The notes beneath the pieces are model-generated. The model saw nothing but the letters and a program-made list of their open reading frames with translations. It was not told where the DNA came from and ran no database searches. 64,000 nt of DNA, from contig JAFZRU010000027.1 in the NCBI GenBank assembly GCA_017619755.1, positions 62,001 through 126,000 of the forward strand. The letters are read 5' to 3'. The stretch's first letter is position 1, and every line of letters begins with the position of its first letter. Below are positions 8,086 to 16,972 of this stretch, piece after piece. A program made the translations under genes and the position numbers. This DNA comes from Prevotella sp. (lineage in GTDB: Bacteria > Bacteroidota > Bacteroidia > Bacteroidales > Bacteroidaceae).

Positions 8086-10491
8086 ATGAGGACATCCACC
8101 ACCTTGGCCGCCTTGGCCTTTGCGCTCAATGCCGTGGCCATCCCCCGCGAGACCATCAATATGAATTTCGGCTGGCTGTTCCACGCCGGCGACCTCACCA
8201 CCATCCCCACAGCGTCGAACGTGGGCGCCATCACAGCCGATTGGCGCACTGTGGACCTCCCCCACGACTACCAGATAGAACAGCCGTGGGTGGCTCCCGG
8301 AGCCGATGAGCAAGGCGATGCCAGCGACCAGGCAAGCAATTTCAAGAGCCGCCTCAGCGCCCGCGGCTTCAAGGAGATGGGCGTGGGCTGGTATGTGAAG
8401 ACCCTCACCCCTCCGGCAGAATGGAAGAATCGTATCGTGCTGCTCGACTTTCAAGGCATCATGTACGTGGGTGATGTCTATCTCAACGGAGAGCGCATCG
8501 GTGGCACCGACTACGGCTACTTGGGCTTTGAAATCGATGTGAGCAAACTCTTGCACTTCGGCCAAGAGAACATCATCGCCGTGAAAGCCAACACGCAAGA
8601 GCCTCTCAACTCCCGCTGGTACACCGGCGGCGGCCTCTTCCGCGACGTGAAACTCATCATCACCAACCGCGACCTGCATTTCGCCCGACACCCCCTCTAC
8701 ATCACCACGCCAGTAGTTAGTGACACCGAGGCCACAGTGGCCGTGCAGGCCGAGGTAGCCTGCAACCTTCGGACGGAACGCCTGAAAGTACATGCCACGG
8801 TGCGCGACGCCGATGGCGTTGTCGTTGCCGACGACACCACCCACATCGCTTGGAACCGCAAGATGAAGGTGTATGAGTACCGCTTGGATGACATCCATTT
8901 GAGCCATCCCCGCCTCTGGAGTTGCGAGACCCCCCACCTCTACCGCCTGACGGCAGAGCTTTGCGACGAACAAGGACGTGTGGCCGACTGCGTGGAGAGC
9001 CGCTTCGGCGTGCGCACCATCGAGTACGGCCCCGACTTCGGCTTCAAACTCAACGGGAAGAAGGTGATATGGAAAGGCATCGCCAACCACCACAGCCTCG
9101 GAGCCTTGGGTTCCGCTGCCTACCCACGCGCCATAGAGAAACGCCTCCAACTACTGAAGGAATGGGGGTTCAACCATGTGCGCACGTCGCACAACCCCTA
9201 TAGCGAGGACTTCCTCAATCTGTGCGACGAGTACGGCATCCTCGTGGTTGACGAACTTTACGACAAATGGCTCACGCAGTTCACCGGCGGTCGGCGCGAA
9301 TGGACGGAGCAATGGCAACACGACGTGCCGGAGTTTGTGAAGCGCGACCGCAACCACCCCTGCGTGGTGCTGTGGAGTTTGGGCAACGAGTTGCAGACCT
9401 ACGCCAACCTGCCTTACAACGACTGGGGTGTCACCGCCTATCGGTTGCAGAAGACGCTGCTGCAACGCTATGACAGCACACGTCTTGTCACCGTGGCCAT
9501 GCACCCCCGAGGCCGTTCCTTGGAGACCGACTCCTTGCCCGCCCCCTTGGCCTTGGAGACCGACATCGCCGCCTATAACTACCGCTACATGTACTTCCCC
9601 GGCGACGGTCGCCGCTTCCCCTGGATGGTGTTCTACCAGAGCGAGGCGAACCTTCCGATGATGGGTCCCAACTATTACGAGATGGACTTGAACCGCGTGG
9701 TGGGTCTGGCCTACTGGGGCATGATCGACTACCTTGGCGAGTCTCGCGGTTGGCCGACAAAGGGTTGGACCGACGGCGTGTTCGACATCACCTTGGAGCC
9801 AAAGCCCTTGGCGTGGTTCTTAAGAAGCGTGTTCAAGGAGGAGGAGCCGGTGGTACATCTGAGCATTGTGGACGACGTTGCCGACAATACGGAGTGGAAC
9901 GGCGTGAAATTCGGCGGCGAACGCTACAGCGACCACTGGAACCGCACACCCGGGAAGAAACTCACCATCTATGCCTACTCCAACGCCGAGGAGGTGGAGC
10001 TATTTGTCAATGGCAAAAGTCAGGGACGTCGCAGCAATCCCTCAGACGCGAAGAACCGCAACAAGATGCGATGGGACAACATAGTGTATGCCGACGGCCA
10101 TGCCGAGGCAGTGGCCTACCGGGATGGGAAGGTGGTGGCACGTCACCGTGTGGAGACCTCCGGCCCAGCCAAGCGACTCATACTGACCCCCGACAAGCAG
10201 GAATGGCTTGCCGACGGCACCGACTTGATGCACGTGCGCGTGAACGCAGTGGATGGCAAGGGTCGTCGCGCATGGACATGCCAGGACGAGTTGGTGTTCT
10301 CCGTGGAGGGTGACGCCCGCATCGTGGCGGTGAGCAACGGCGACATGCTCTCTGACGAGTTGAACGCCACCAACACCCGAAGCCTCTACAACGGCTCAGC
10401 ATTGGTAATCCTACGCGCCGGGAAGACAGGAGGCAAAGTGACATTGACAGCCAAGGGGAAGAGTGGACTGTGGGGTAAGGTCAAATTTTAG
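8086..10491 (+). CDS. Glycoside hydrolase family 2 (beta-galactosidase-like)
   Basis: An 801-residue GH2 enzyme that probably removes beta-galactosyl, beta-glucuronyl or related residues with retention. Residues 1-18 form a short signal peptide. The sugar-binding jelly roll is about 25-195, the Ig-like domain about 200-310 and the TIM barrel about 311-590. The acid/base is readable as Glu435 in LWSLGNEL, and the likely nucleophile is Glu520 in YQSEAN. Barrel motifs VRTSHNPYSEDF (365-376) and VDELYDKW (388-395) are typical of the family. C-terminal segments (EVELFVNGKSQGRR at about 660, then an Ig-like domain) match the DUF4982-type arrangement of Bacteroidetes GH2 proteins. The gene starts four bases after the GH106-like gene. 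Substrate remains open. Confidence 0.88.
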   Translation: MRTSTTLAALAFALNAVAIPRETINMNFGWLFHAGDLTTIPTASNVGAITADWRTVDLPHDYQIEQPWVAPGADEQGDASDQASNFKSRLSARGFKEMGVGWYVKTLTPPAEWKNRIVLLDFQGIMYVGDVYLNGERIGGTDYGYLGFEIDVSKLLHFGQENIIAVKANTQEPLNSRWYTGGGLFRDVKLIITNRDLHFARHPLYITTPVVSDTEATVAVQAEVACNLRTERLKVHATVRDADGVVVADDTTHIAWNRKMKVYEYRLDDIHLSHPRLWSCETPHLYRLTAELCDEQGRVADCVESRFGVRTIEYGPDFGFKLNGKKVIWKGIANHHSLGALGSAAYPRAIEKRLQLLKEWGFNHVRTSHNPYSEDFLNLCDEYGILVVDELYDKWLTQFTGGRREWTEQWQHDVPEFVKRDRNHPCVVLWSLGNELQTYANLPYNDWGVTAYRLQKTLLQRYDSTRLVTVAMHPRGRSLETDSLPAPLALETDIAAYNYRYMYFPGDGRRFPWMVFYQSEANLPMMGPNYYEMDLNRVVGLAYWGMIDYLGESRGWPTKGWTDGVFDITLEPKPLAWFLRSVFKEEEPVVHLSIVDDVADNTEWNGVKFGGERYSDHWNRTPGKKLTIYAYSNAEEVELFVNGKSQGRRSNPSDAKNRNKMRWDNIVYADGHAEAVAYRDGKVVARHRVETSGPAKRLILTPDKQEWLADGTDLMHVRVNAVDGKGRRAWTCQDELVFSVEGDARIVAVSNGDMLSDELNATNTRSLYNGSALVILRAGKTGGKVTLTAKGKSGLWGKVKF

Positions 10492-10519
10492 GAAAAAAGA
10501 GAAAAAAGTGGGGAGAAAA

Positions 10520-10550
10520 TTGGGGAATTAGGAAAAAATACTTAATTTTG
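10520..10550 (+). promoter_or_regulatory. Bacteroidetes-type promoter for the BIG2-domain protein
   Basis: TTG at 10520-10522 and TAATTTTG at 10543-10550 with a 20-base spacer. The predicted start near 10557 gives a 5' leader of about 108 bases. That leader contains an 8-bp stem (GGGTGACG at 10595-10602 with CGTCGCCC at 10618-10625, one G-T pair). Confidence 0.72.
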
Positions 10551-10664
10551 TGGCGGAAAGGCTGCATTTATTGGCCAGACTTGAAACTATCCACGGGTGA
10601 CGCACACATCCAACAGCCGTCGCCCAACACTGAAACGAAACTGTATAACTAAAAACATAATAAC

Positions 10665-13490
10665 ATGAAACAACATTTACGTTTATTCTTGACCATGCTG
10701 CTATGCGCAGCATTGGGACAGGCGTGGAGCCAAGAGGTCACATTAGATTTCACTGATAGCAGTTGGGGGTTCCCAACTACAAAAGTAGTACAAGCCACCT
10801 CTTATACCAATTCAGATGGCTACACGATTACCGTTGAAGGAACAACAGGAAATGGCTTCCGCGTCTATTCAAATCCTGCATATTTCCTTTTTGGGCAACA
10901 AGGTGCAAGCATTACCCTACCCGCCTTTGATTTTGATGTGGATAAAATTGAAGTAGAAGGTAGAAGCGGCGCTTCAAGTGCAACCTTGATGAATGTTTTT
11001 GTAGGTGATGTTGCTGTCAGCACACAAACTAAAGGCTGCCAAGAAACCAACACATACTTTATTGACAACAATTACCAGGATGCGGGTAATGTTTACAAGT
11101 TAAAAGTAGTATCAGCTCACAATGCTCAGGTAACTAAAATACAAATTTACAAAAAGGGCACTTCCCAGCCCATTGACCCAACCGTTACTCTGACGACCAA
11201 CAACATCAAGGTGGGTGAAACAACGAGCATTAACACCTCCCCCAATCTGTCGGTGTCTTATACGAGCGATGCCCCCGGCGTGGCTACCGTAAATAATGCT
11301 GGTGAGATTACGGGCGTGAGTGCAGGCGAAGCCAAAATCAAGGCGACGTGGGTTGCTGACAATAATTACAATGCTGGCAGTAAAGAATTCACCGTCACCG
11401 TATCGAAATATGACGCGGAAGTCACTCTTTCCACCACCAGCATCAAGGTAGGCAAGACGGCGACCATCAGTTATCCCGAGGACTTGACCTCCATTCTTTT
11501 TGGGAGCGACAACGAGAGTGTTGCCACTGTGAACGAAGACGGTGTGATTACTGGTGTGAGTGCTGGCGAAGCCACCATCACTGCCATATGGGGTGACAAC
11601 AAATACAACGATGGCGAGACTGAGTTCACAATAATTGTGGCAGAAGCAAATGTCGGCGTAGCATTCGTCAAAGTGACCAATCTCAACCAAGTAGTAGCCG
11701 GCAACCAATATGTATTGGTGACAGAAAGCGGCATAGCTATGGGTGCCCAAAATGGCAATTTCCGTGATAATGTTGAAATTGATTTGGATGGCAACGTGGC
11801 CTATGTGAACAACGATGTGGCAGTGTTGACACTTGGCGGCAAAGCTGGTGCTTGGACATTCAGCCCCAGCGACACATCTGGCGAGTTAAGTTTCATCAGT
11901 GACGAGAACAATCAGCTGGTCACCAAGACCAATGCCACCGATGCCCAAAAATTATGGAGGATATCCAATGATTTCCAAGTTTGGCACAGGGCTTTCTCCG
12001 GCAGAACAATTCAGACAGATACCCATTTTGGATGCTATAAAAATACCCAAACCCCCAGTTACTTGTACGTGAAGCAAGGCTCAGCCATTGATGAGAACTA
12101 CAAGAAAGACCCCGTCTTCTCGATAGCCAATGCCACCATAGAACTGAATAGCAATGCCAAGCGATTGAAAGTGAACACCCCTTCTGACGGTGCCATCACC
12201 TTTACCAACATCACCATTGCCACCATCACCTCCAACGGCGACGGCAGCTATTTGGCAGAAGCTTTGGAGGAAGGCGAAGCCACCGTCACCGCCACCCTGG
12301 AAGCAACCGACGAATACGAAGGTGACGAGACAACATTCACTGTCACCGTAGTTCCTGAACACAGCAACATTGCTTCACATCTATACAAGAAAGTCACCTC
12401 AACCAGCGACATCACCGCAGGCAAATACCTCATCGTGTATGAGGTTGGCTCCCTGGCATTCGATGGCAGTCTTACCACATTGGATGCACCATCCAACACT
12501 ATCAGCGTCAACATCACCGATGACAATAAGATTTTCTGCGATGAAGATGTTTATTTCCTGATAGACCCAGAAGCTGGCACCATTCGCAGTGCCTCTGGAT
12601 ATTACATAGGCGTAACATCCAACAGCAATGGCTTGAAACAAAGCAAAGTTGCAAATGCTTATAAAAATGATTTCAGTATCGAAGATGGTAATGCTGTAAT
12701 TTTTGCCAATTTCACAAGCAGCACGATGTATCTTCGTTACAACACAGGCTCTGGCCAAGAGCGTTTCCGCTATTTCAAGAACGCCGGCCAACAAGCCATC
12801 CAGCTTTACAAAGCCGTCGATCCCTTCTCCTTCAGCATCAAGGAAATTGCATACGATGGCGTTGACCATTATGCCACCATTTCCGCCCTTGGATCCGAGC
12901 CCTACTACGAGGTGAGCGGTGGTGTCGAGGTGTTCACGTTGTCTGTTGACCAACACAAGTTGGTGTTCTCCGCTCCTTTTACCGATGGTGATGTAATTCC
13001 CACCAAAGATGCATCCGACAAGGATGTCGCCTACTTGGTTCGCGGTGATGTCGGCGACTACCAATTTACCGCTGCCGCCACACCTGAAAAGCTAGTCACT
13101 CTTGGCGAGAATCTGCTTGTCAGCTCCGGTGAGAACGGTGTTACTGCCGAGGAGATGGCCAAAGCCCCCTATGAAAATGGTTACGTATTCTACAAACTAA
13201 GCATCCACCCACGGACGAAGAAGGCAGGCTTCCTTTGGGGTGCTGAAAATGGTGCCGCCTTTGACTACACAACTGGCCATCAAGCCTACTTAGCCGTTCC
13301 TTCTGGCAAACTGACCACTCAGTCAGTCTCCGGCTATTACTTTGACGGCACGACAGGCATTGAGGAGTTGACTCTCCCGCAAGTTGTAAACGACAGTCCC
13401 GCCTACACCCTCTCCGGCATCCGCATGACTGGAAAGAATTTGCCCAAGGGCGTATATGTGGTGAACGGAAAGAAAGTAATCATCAAATAA
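10665..13490 (+). CDS. Secreted surface protein with BIG2-like Ig domains and C-terminal sorting-like tail
   Basis: A 941-residue exported protein of unknown function. Signal peptide residues 1-23, ending at AWSQ. A beta-rich domain (about 25-165) is followed by two repeated Ig-like modules of the BIG2 type, about 172-248 and 251-327, each with the core VATVN-GxITGVSAGEAxI. A weaker third copy with the same TVTA ending lies around 485-560. The rest is beta-rich without a recognised family. The last residues, TLSGIRMTGKNLPKGVYVVN then GKKVIIK, resemble the C-terminal domain that routes proteins through the type IX system in Bacteroidetes. Such proteins are usually adhesins or carbohydrate binders; no catalytic motif is visible. 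It has its own promoter and is followed after 17 bases by a tiny peptide gene. Confidence 0.75.
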   Translation: MKQHLRLFLTMLLCAALGQAWSQEVTLDFTDSSWGFPTTKVVQATSYTNSDGYTITVEGTTGNGFRVYSNPAYFLFGQQGASITLPAFDFDVDKIEVEGRSGASSATLMNVFVGDVAVSTQTKGCQETNTYFIDNNYQDAGNVYKLKVVSAHNAQVTKIQIYKKGTSQPIDPTVTLTTNNIKVGETTSINTSPNLSVSYTSDAPGVATVNNAGEITGVSAGEAKIKATWVADNNYNAGSKEFTVTVSKYDAEVTLSTTSIKVGKTATISYPEDLTSILFGSDNESVATVNEDGVITGVSAGEATITAIWGDNKYNDGETEFTIIVAEANVGVAFVKVTNLNQVVAGNQYVLVTESGIAMGAQNGNFRDNVEIDLDGNVAYVNNDVAVLTLGGKAGAWTFSPSDTSGELSFISDENNQLVTKTNATDAQKLWRISNDFQVWHRAFSGRTIQTDTHFGCYKNTQTPSYLYVKQGSAIDENYKKDPVFSIANATIELNSNAKRLKVNTPSDGAITFTNITIATITSNGDGSYLAEALEEGEATVTATLEATDEYEGDETTFTVTVVPEHSNIASHLYKKVTSTSDITAGKYLIVYEVGSLAFDGSLTTLDAPSNTISVNITDDNKIFCDEDVYFLIDPEAGTIRSASGYYIGVTSNSNGLKQSKVANAYKNDFSIEDGNAVIFANFTSSTMYLRYNTGSGQERFRYFKNAGQQAIQLYKAVDPFSFSIKEIAYDGVDHYATISALGSEPYYEVSGGVEVFTLSVDQHKLVFSAPFTDGDVIPTKDASDKDVAYLVRGDVGDYQFTAAATPEKLVTLGENLLVSSGENGVTAEEMAKAPYENGYVFYKLSIHPRTKKAGFLWGAENGAAFDYTTGHQAYLAVPSGKLTTQSVSGYYFDGTTGIEELTLPQVVNDSPAYTLSGIRMTGKNLPKGVYVVNGKKVIIK

Positions 13491-13507
13491 GCATAGGAGG
13501 AAAGACA

Positions 13508-13675
13508 ATGAAAAGATATATCCGACCTATAGTTGAGCTTCATAAGTCCGCTCCCGAGTTGCTTCTTGGTTTGAGCGACCAGTTAGGCGGCCCGGGTGAG
13601 TTTTCCAATTACACTGAGTTTGAGGAAGACTTGACCTTGCCTCACCCCAAGAACAAACTTTGGGACGAAGATTAG
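13508..13675 (+). CDS. Small 55-residue peptide of unknown function (basic head, acidic tail)
   Basis: A complete reading frame of 55 codons beginning MKRYIRPIVELHKSAPELL and ending NKLWDED. It follows the preceding gene by 17 bases and has a perfect AGGAGG at 13496-13501, seven bases before the ATG, unusually strong for this phylum. A factor-independent terminator follows at 13706-13742. The architecture is basic N-terminus, hydrophobic middle, a Gly-rich spot (LGGPGE), then acidic and Trp-Asp at the end. I recall similar short MKKYI-P peptides as common but uncharacterised in Prevotella and Bacteroides. It has no clear signal peptide and no recognised domain. The start, ribosome site and terminator make it a real gene in my view. 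Confidence 0.72.
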   Translation: MKRYIRPIVELHKSAPELLLGLSDQLGGPGEFSNYTEFEEDLTLPHPKNKLWDED

Positions 13676-13705
13676 AAAGATTTATTTTTCATATTTTTGT
13701 ATATT

Positions 13706-13742
13706 GCAGCCGATGGGGAGTGATCTTCGTCGGCTGTTTTTT
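13706..13742 (+). terminator. Factor-independent terminator after the 55-residue peptide gene
   Basis: Stem CAGCCGA / TCGGCTG with extra pairing next to the loop, followed by six Ts at 13737-13742. It closes the unit that starts at the promoter near 10520. Confidence 0.8.
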
Positions 13743-13811
13743 GCTGCTGCAAAGCTGTGTGCCCTAATTGCTCAGTCATCACCACCCATACAGGAAACCA
13801 GCGCCGTGTGT

Positions 13812-13887
13812 CAACATTCGCCCTGAAGGGCGAGCGGATGGACATAAAGTCCACCCCTACAGCAAACCCGTCCTCTTGGCATTTTTT
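13812..13887. repeat. Interspersed three-hairpin repeat, copy 1
   Basis: First of three near-identical 76-base copies in the window (others at 13890-13965 and 38411-38486). It contains in order CGCCCTGAAGGGCG, then GGACATAAAGTCC, then a third arm ending TCCTCTTGGCATTTTTT. Each block is a short stem-loop. The first loop differs by one base from the other copies, leaving the stem intact. Apparent ORFs across it on both strands are artefacts of the repeat. Confidence 0.85.
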
Positions 13888-13889
13888 GT

Positions 13890-13965
13890 CAAACATTCGC
13901 CCTGACGGGCGAGCGGATGGACATAAAGTCCACCCCTACAGTAACACCGCCCTCTTGGCGTTTTG
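13890..13965. repeat. Interspersed three-hairpin repeat, copy 2 (tandem with copy 1)
   Basis: Second copy, 78 bases from copy 1 start to start. Stem-loops CGCCCTGACGGGCG and GGACATAAAGTCC, and a third, CGCCCTCTTGGCG, followed by TTTT. It differs from copy 1 mainly in the 12 bases before the third stem. Confidence 0.85.
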
Positions 13966-14059
13966 GGAAATCACGGATGGAAAGATGCGGATAATCATAC
14001 CAAAAAAAATTGATTGTCTCACGACAACCAATCTTTATTAACCTTAATAATCTAATACC

Positions 14060-14134
14060 ATGAAAAACACATTGCAAAATTATGAATTATTTTTTATTTG
14101 GCGAAAAATAATGCTTGTGTGGGCAAACAATTAA
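14060..14134 (+). other. Possible 24-codon ORF or remnant of a lost gene start
   Basis: ATG at 14060 opens 24 codons (MKNTLQNYELFFIWRKIMLV...) that end at TAA 14132. The leader before it (TTTATTAACCTTAATAATCT) looks like the AT-rich leader often seen before outer-membrane protein genes in this phylum. The peptide has no recognisable domain and lies against the 3' end of the convergent DUF3256 gene. I regard it as a decayed gene start or chance ORF, not an established gene. The rest of 13966-14136 shows nothing else. Confidence 0.25.
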
Positions 14135-14136
14135 CA

Positions 14137-14775
14137 TTAATTAAATCTTTTCCCATTCCATTTAACTTTTCTTTGTTTTAGAATGGTCTCCAACCGCTGT
14201 CTCTCCTCTCGTGTGACAAGCGGTGTGGAGAGTTGGAAAGCGATGGCGTTTTCCTCGGGTAGGAACACAGCCTCCACCATGACAGGGTCGATGAGCGCCG
14301 TCAGCCTGTCATAAGCATCCACGTCCATGGTGTCCGGCTTTTCCATCAGCTGTTTCGTGTTGATGCAGTCGATGAAGTTGCTTGTCTCCTGTGGTTGCCA
14401 TTTCGTGTCATAGAATGAGATACTCGACTCCGGGGCCTCCCCCTTGAATGTCCTCACCATGCAAAGGATGGAGTCGCCACTGTCAGAGAGGAGCAAGGCC
14501 AACTGCATGCTTGCCGCCTCATTGAGGGTGATGCCGGCAAAGTTGGAAGACAGTGTATCGAGGACGGTGACGGATGCCAGACGGTTGGTTGTCTCCGCCC
14601 TCACCCCCATGTCGTAGAAGTCCACCATTTCCGTTCTCTTGGTGTTGTTGAGATACGGCACGATGGTGTCGGGCATGTCCACCCATAGTTGTCTCATGGT
14701 CTTTTGAGCTTCTACATTGGCAGCGGTCATCACTGCGAGTATGCAAATTATAAAATGTCTCATCTGTTTCAACAT
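14137..14775 (-). CDS. DUF3256-like exported protein
   Basis: About 212 residues with a signal peptide ending at NVEAQ. The mature part (MRQLWVDMPDTIVPYLNNTK near its start, DRLTALIDPVMVEAVF near its end) fits the Bacteroidetes-specific DUF3256 family, whose role is unknown. An in-frame start at 14886 is rejected because a promoter sits at 14811-14841, downstream of it. ATG 14775 (MLKQMRHF) and ATG 14763 (MRHFIICIL) both remain possible. The gene is divergent from the M6 protease, with back-to-back promoters. Family membership is from sequence memory, moderately sure. Confidence 0.7.
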   Translation of the reverse strand: MLKQMRHFIICILAVMTAANVEAQKTMRQLWVDMPDTIVPYLNNTKRTEMVDFYDMGVRAETTNRLASVTVLDTLSSNFAGITLNEAASMQLALLLSDSGDSILCMVRTFKGEAPESSISFYDTKWQPQETSNFIDCINTKQLMEKPDTMDVDAYDRLTALIDPVMVEAVFLPEENAIAFQLSTPLVTREERQRLETILKQRKVKWNGKRFN

Positions 14776-14810
14776 TGAGGAGGCAGCCGCCTCTTGGTCA
14801 TAAAGATGGG

Positions 14811-14841
14811 CAAAATTACTGAAAAGGCATGATTTGGGCAA
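14811..14841 (-). promoter_or_regulatory. Bacteroidetes-type promoter for the DUF3256 gene
   Basis: On the minus strand, TTG (complement of 14839-14841), a 20-base spacer and TAATTTTG (complement of 14811-14818). Transcription would start near 14804. It is divergent from the promoter at 14911-14942. Confidence 0.72.
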
Positions 14842-14910
14842 CATATTTGCTTGAAAAAAACTCAAAAATGCGATAATAGGCATCACCTTTCCATAAAATG
14901 AGAGAAAAGA

Positions 14911-14942
14911 TTTGAGAAATCAAGGAAATATTGCTAATTTTG
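14911..14942 (+). promoter_or_regulatory. Bacteroidetes-type promoter for the M6 protease gene
   Basis: TTTG at 14911-14914, a 20-base spacer, TAATTTTG at 14935-14942. The predicted start near 14949 leaves a 25-base leader before ATG 14974 and excludes the in-frame start at 14947. Confidence 0.8.
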
Positions 14943-14973
14943 CACATTGATACGCATAGTAACCCATAAAGAA

Positions 14974-16782
14974 ATGAAAAGAATACTGACAGTATTGTTC
15001 GGCCTGCTGTTCACAGCGAACATGTGGGCAGTGAAAGCCTATCCTCTTCCTGTCACCGTCCGCCAGCCCGATGGCAGCACGCTCACCGTGGTGCTCCACG
15101 GCGACGAGGATTTCCATTACTACACCACTTTGGACGACGTGCTATTGGTCCAGAAGGAAGGAGCCTATTACATCGGCTCCACCACCCCCGGCGGAGCCTT
15201 GGTGGCTACGACGCAGTTGGCCCATGACTCACGCGAGCGTAGTATGGAGGAGCGTCGCCTTGCCACGCTTCAAGACCACGAGGCTTTCCTGAGCGCCAGC
15301 GAGACACTCCGGGGCATGCGCAAGATGCAGCGCGAACCCATCGACTCCGTAGGCATGCTCTTTTTCCCCCACTGGGGTTCCCCCCGTGCCGTGGTGATCT
15401 TGGCGGAGTTCCAAGACACGACCTTCACCATAGAAGACCCCAAAAAGTCGTTCAACGAGTATTTCAACGCCACGAAGCCATTGGAAGACCATGGGCGTGG
15501 TGAAAATCGCAATTTCGTGAGCGTCCGCCAGTATTTCAAGTTGGCCAGCCAAGGTCAATACACGCCCGATTTCGATGTTTACGGCCCGGTGAAGCTTCCC
15601 TCTTCATTGAAGACCTACGGTGGCGACGTCGGTGGCGAGGGCAAGGGCGAGCGTATGGACTTGCTTTTCCAAGACGCCTGCTATTTGTTGAACGACAGCA
15701 TCGACTTCTCGAAATACGACAGCAACAAAGATGGTTACGTTGACTTGGTCATCGTCGTCTATGCCGGCTATTCACAATCGATGTCAGGCAACTCCTCGGA
15801 GTGCATCTGGCCCAAGTCCGGCACCACATCCGGCGGCACCTACGACGGCAAGCGCGTGAGCCGCTTTGCCGTCAGCGCGGAGCTCAACGGTTTCCCCGGC
15901 TGCTGGTCAACGGCTCCCTGGGAGCGCATCAACGGCATCGGCACCCTGTGCCATGAGTTGTGCCACACCCTCGGTTTGCCCGATTTCTACCCCACAGGCA
16001 GTGCGTGGAAGGGTGACAACCAGGCGATGGAGTATTGGAGCCTGATGGACAGCGGCAACTACCTTACCAATGGCTACACCCCTTGTGCGCTGAACGCTTG
16101 GGAACGTGAGGCCTTCGGTTGGAAAGACATCGCCCCCTTGGAGGTCGGTGGCGAGGTGGAGTTGAAGTCGATAGACGACGGCGGACAAGCCCTCCGCATA
16201 TACAACGCCGTGGATAGCAACGAGTACTATGTTTTGGAGAACATCCAGAACATCGGCCTGAACACTTACCAAAAGGGCCATGGACTGATTGTCACCCACG
16301 TGGAATACGACCCCACCTCATTCTCCCTGCGCAGCAACACCCCCAACAACATCAAGGGTCATCCCCGCATGACTGTGGTGCCGGCCGACGGTCTGCTCTT
16401 CGCCCAATACAACGTGGGCAAGACTATTGATGGCAAAACCATCAAAAATGCCGACTTCTACAATGAGTTGGCGGGCGACCCCTACCCCGGCACGAAAGGT
16501 GTGACCTGCCTGAACGACACGATGGAGATTGTCAACTTCCAAGTCTATAATGGGACGAAGCTCAACAAGGCTTTGGCTGACATTACAGAGAGCAAAGATG
16601 GCGTGGTGAATTTCACGTTCATCGATAATTTCGACGACTACCTCGCCGGCATTTCCACTCCCTCCATGGAGCCACGTAAGAGCGACGGACGCATCTTCAC
16701 CCTCGATGGTCGCGAAGTGCAAGGCACCCTGCCCCGAGGCATCTACATCCAAAATGGCAAGAAAAGTGTGAAATGGAGATAG
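14974..16782 (+). CDS. M6 family metalloprotease (immune inhibitor A-like), secreted
   Basis: A 602-residue exported zinc protease. Signal peptide residues 1-19. The zinc site is HELCHTLGLPD, His327-Glu328-His331 with the downstream GLPD typical of M6 enzymes, which degrade host or dietary proteins outside the cell. A likely calcium loop, DSNKDGYVD, is at about 249-257. The central domain, about 125-430, contains the catalytic fold; a beta-rich domain follows. The C-terminus (FTLDGREVQGTLPRGIYIQN then GKKS) resembles the type IX sorting tail seen in the 941-residue protein. ATG 14974 is used because of the promoter position. The family is clear; the natural substrate is not. Confidence 0.88.
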   Translation: MKRILTVLFGLLFTANMWAVKAYPLPVTVRQPDGSTLTVVLHGDEDFHYYTTLDDVLLVQKEGAYYIGSTTPGGALVATTQLAHDSRERSMEERRLATLQDHEAFLSASETLRGMRKMQREPIDSVGMLFFPHWGSPRAVVILAEFQDTTFTIEDPKKSFNEYFNATKPLEDHGRGENRNFVSVRQYFKLASQGQYTPDFDVYGPVKLPSSLKTYGGDVGGEGKGERMDLLFQDACYLLNDSIDFSKYDSNKDGYVDLVIVVYAGYSQSMSGNSSECIWPKSGTTSGGTYDGKRVSRFAVSAELNGFPGCWSTAPWERINGIGTLCHELCHTLGLPDFYPTGSAWKGDNQAMEYWSLMDSGNYLTNGYTPCALNAWEREAFGWKDIAPLEVGGEVELKSIDDGGQALRIYNAVDSNEYYVLENIQNIGLNTYQKGHGLIVTHVEYDPTSFSLRSNTPNNIKGHPRMTVVPADGLLFAQYNVGKTIDGKTIKNADFYNELAGDPYPGTKGVTCLNDTMEIVNFQVYNGTKLNKALADITESKDGVVNFTFIDNFDDYLAGISTPSMEPRKSDGRIFTLDGREVQGTLPRGIYIQNGKKSVKWR

Positions 16783-16785
16783 CAG

Positions 16786-16857
16786 CTATAGTGACTATAG
16801 AAGCTATAGAAACTATAGATGCTATAGATACTATAGAAACTATAGGAGCTATAAAAA
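16786..16857. repeat. 9-bp tandem array, (CTATAGNNN)8
   Basis: Eight units of 9 bases on the pattern CTATAG plus three variable bases (TGA, AAG, AAA, ATG, ATA, AAA, GAG), the last unit reading CTATAAAAA. It starts four bases after the M6 protease stop and is followed by CCAT. A second array of the same length and the same ending lies at 20870-20941. Confidence 0.9.
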
Positions 16858-16868
16858 CCATACCCCCT

Positions 16869-16898
16869 AAAAAAAGGCCTCCCAAAAGGCCTTTTTTT
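16869..16898 (+). terminator. Factor-independent terminator after the M6 protease gene
   Basis: An A-run, AGGCC, a short loop, GGCCT and seven Ts. The symmetrical A and T runs mean it could work in both directions. Confidence 0.82.
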
Positions 16899-16972
16899 AT
16901 GTTTTAGAGCATTAATCAAGGGAAAAAAGTATAAGCGATACACTTAAAGCATTTTTTTCTTAAAAAAATAGA

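Noticed and set aside
6876-9150. Long minus-strand open frames (6876-8054 and 7984-9150) across the GH106 and GH2 genes
   Set aside because: Both are opposite well-supported glycosidase sequence and show His/Val/Gly-rich composition typical of antisense reading; no motifs.
13672-14041. Small ORFs on both strands (74 and 94 codons)
   Set aside because: They are created by the tandem copies of the three-hairpin repeat and repeat the same short peptide; no promoter or ribosome site.
16786-16857. CRISPR array
   Set aside because: Units are only 9 bases with 3 variable bases; there are no spacers of 25-40 bases and no cas genes.
16697-16943. Minus-strand ORFs with Tyr-Ser-Phe repeats
   Set aside because: They are translations of the 9-bp CTATAG array and terminator, not genes. 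The same applies to 20788-21104.
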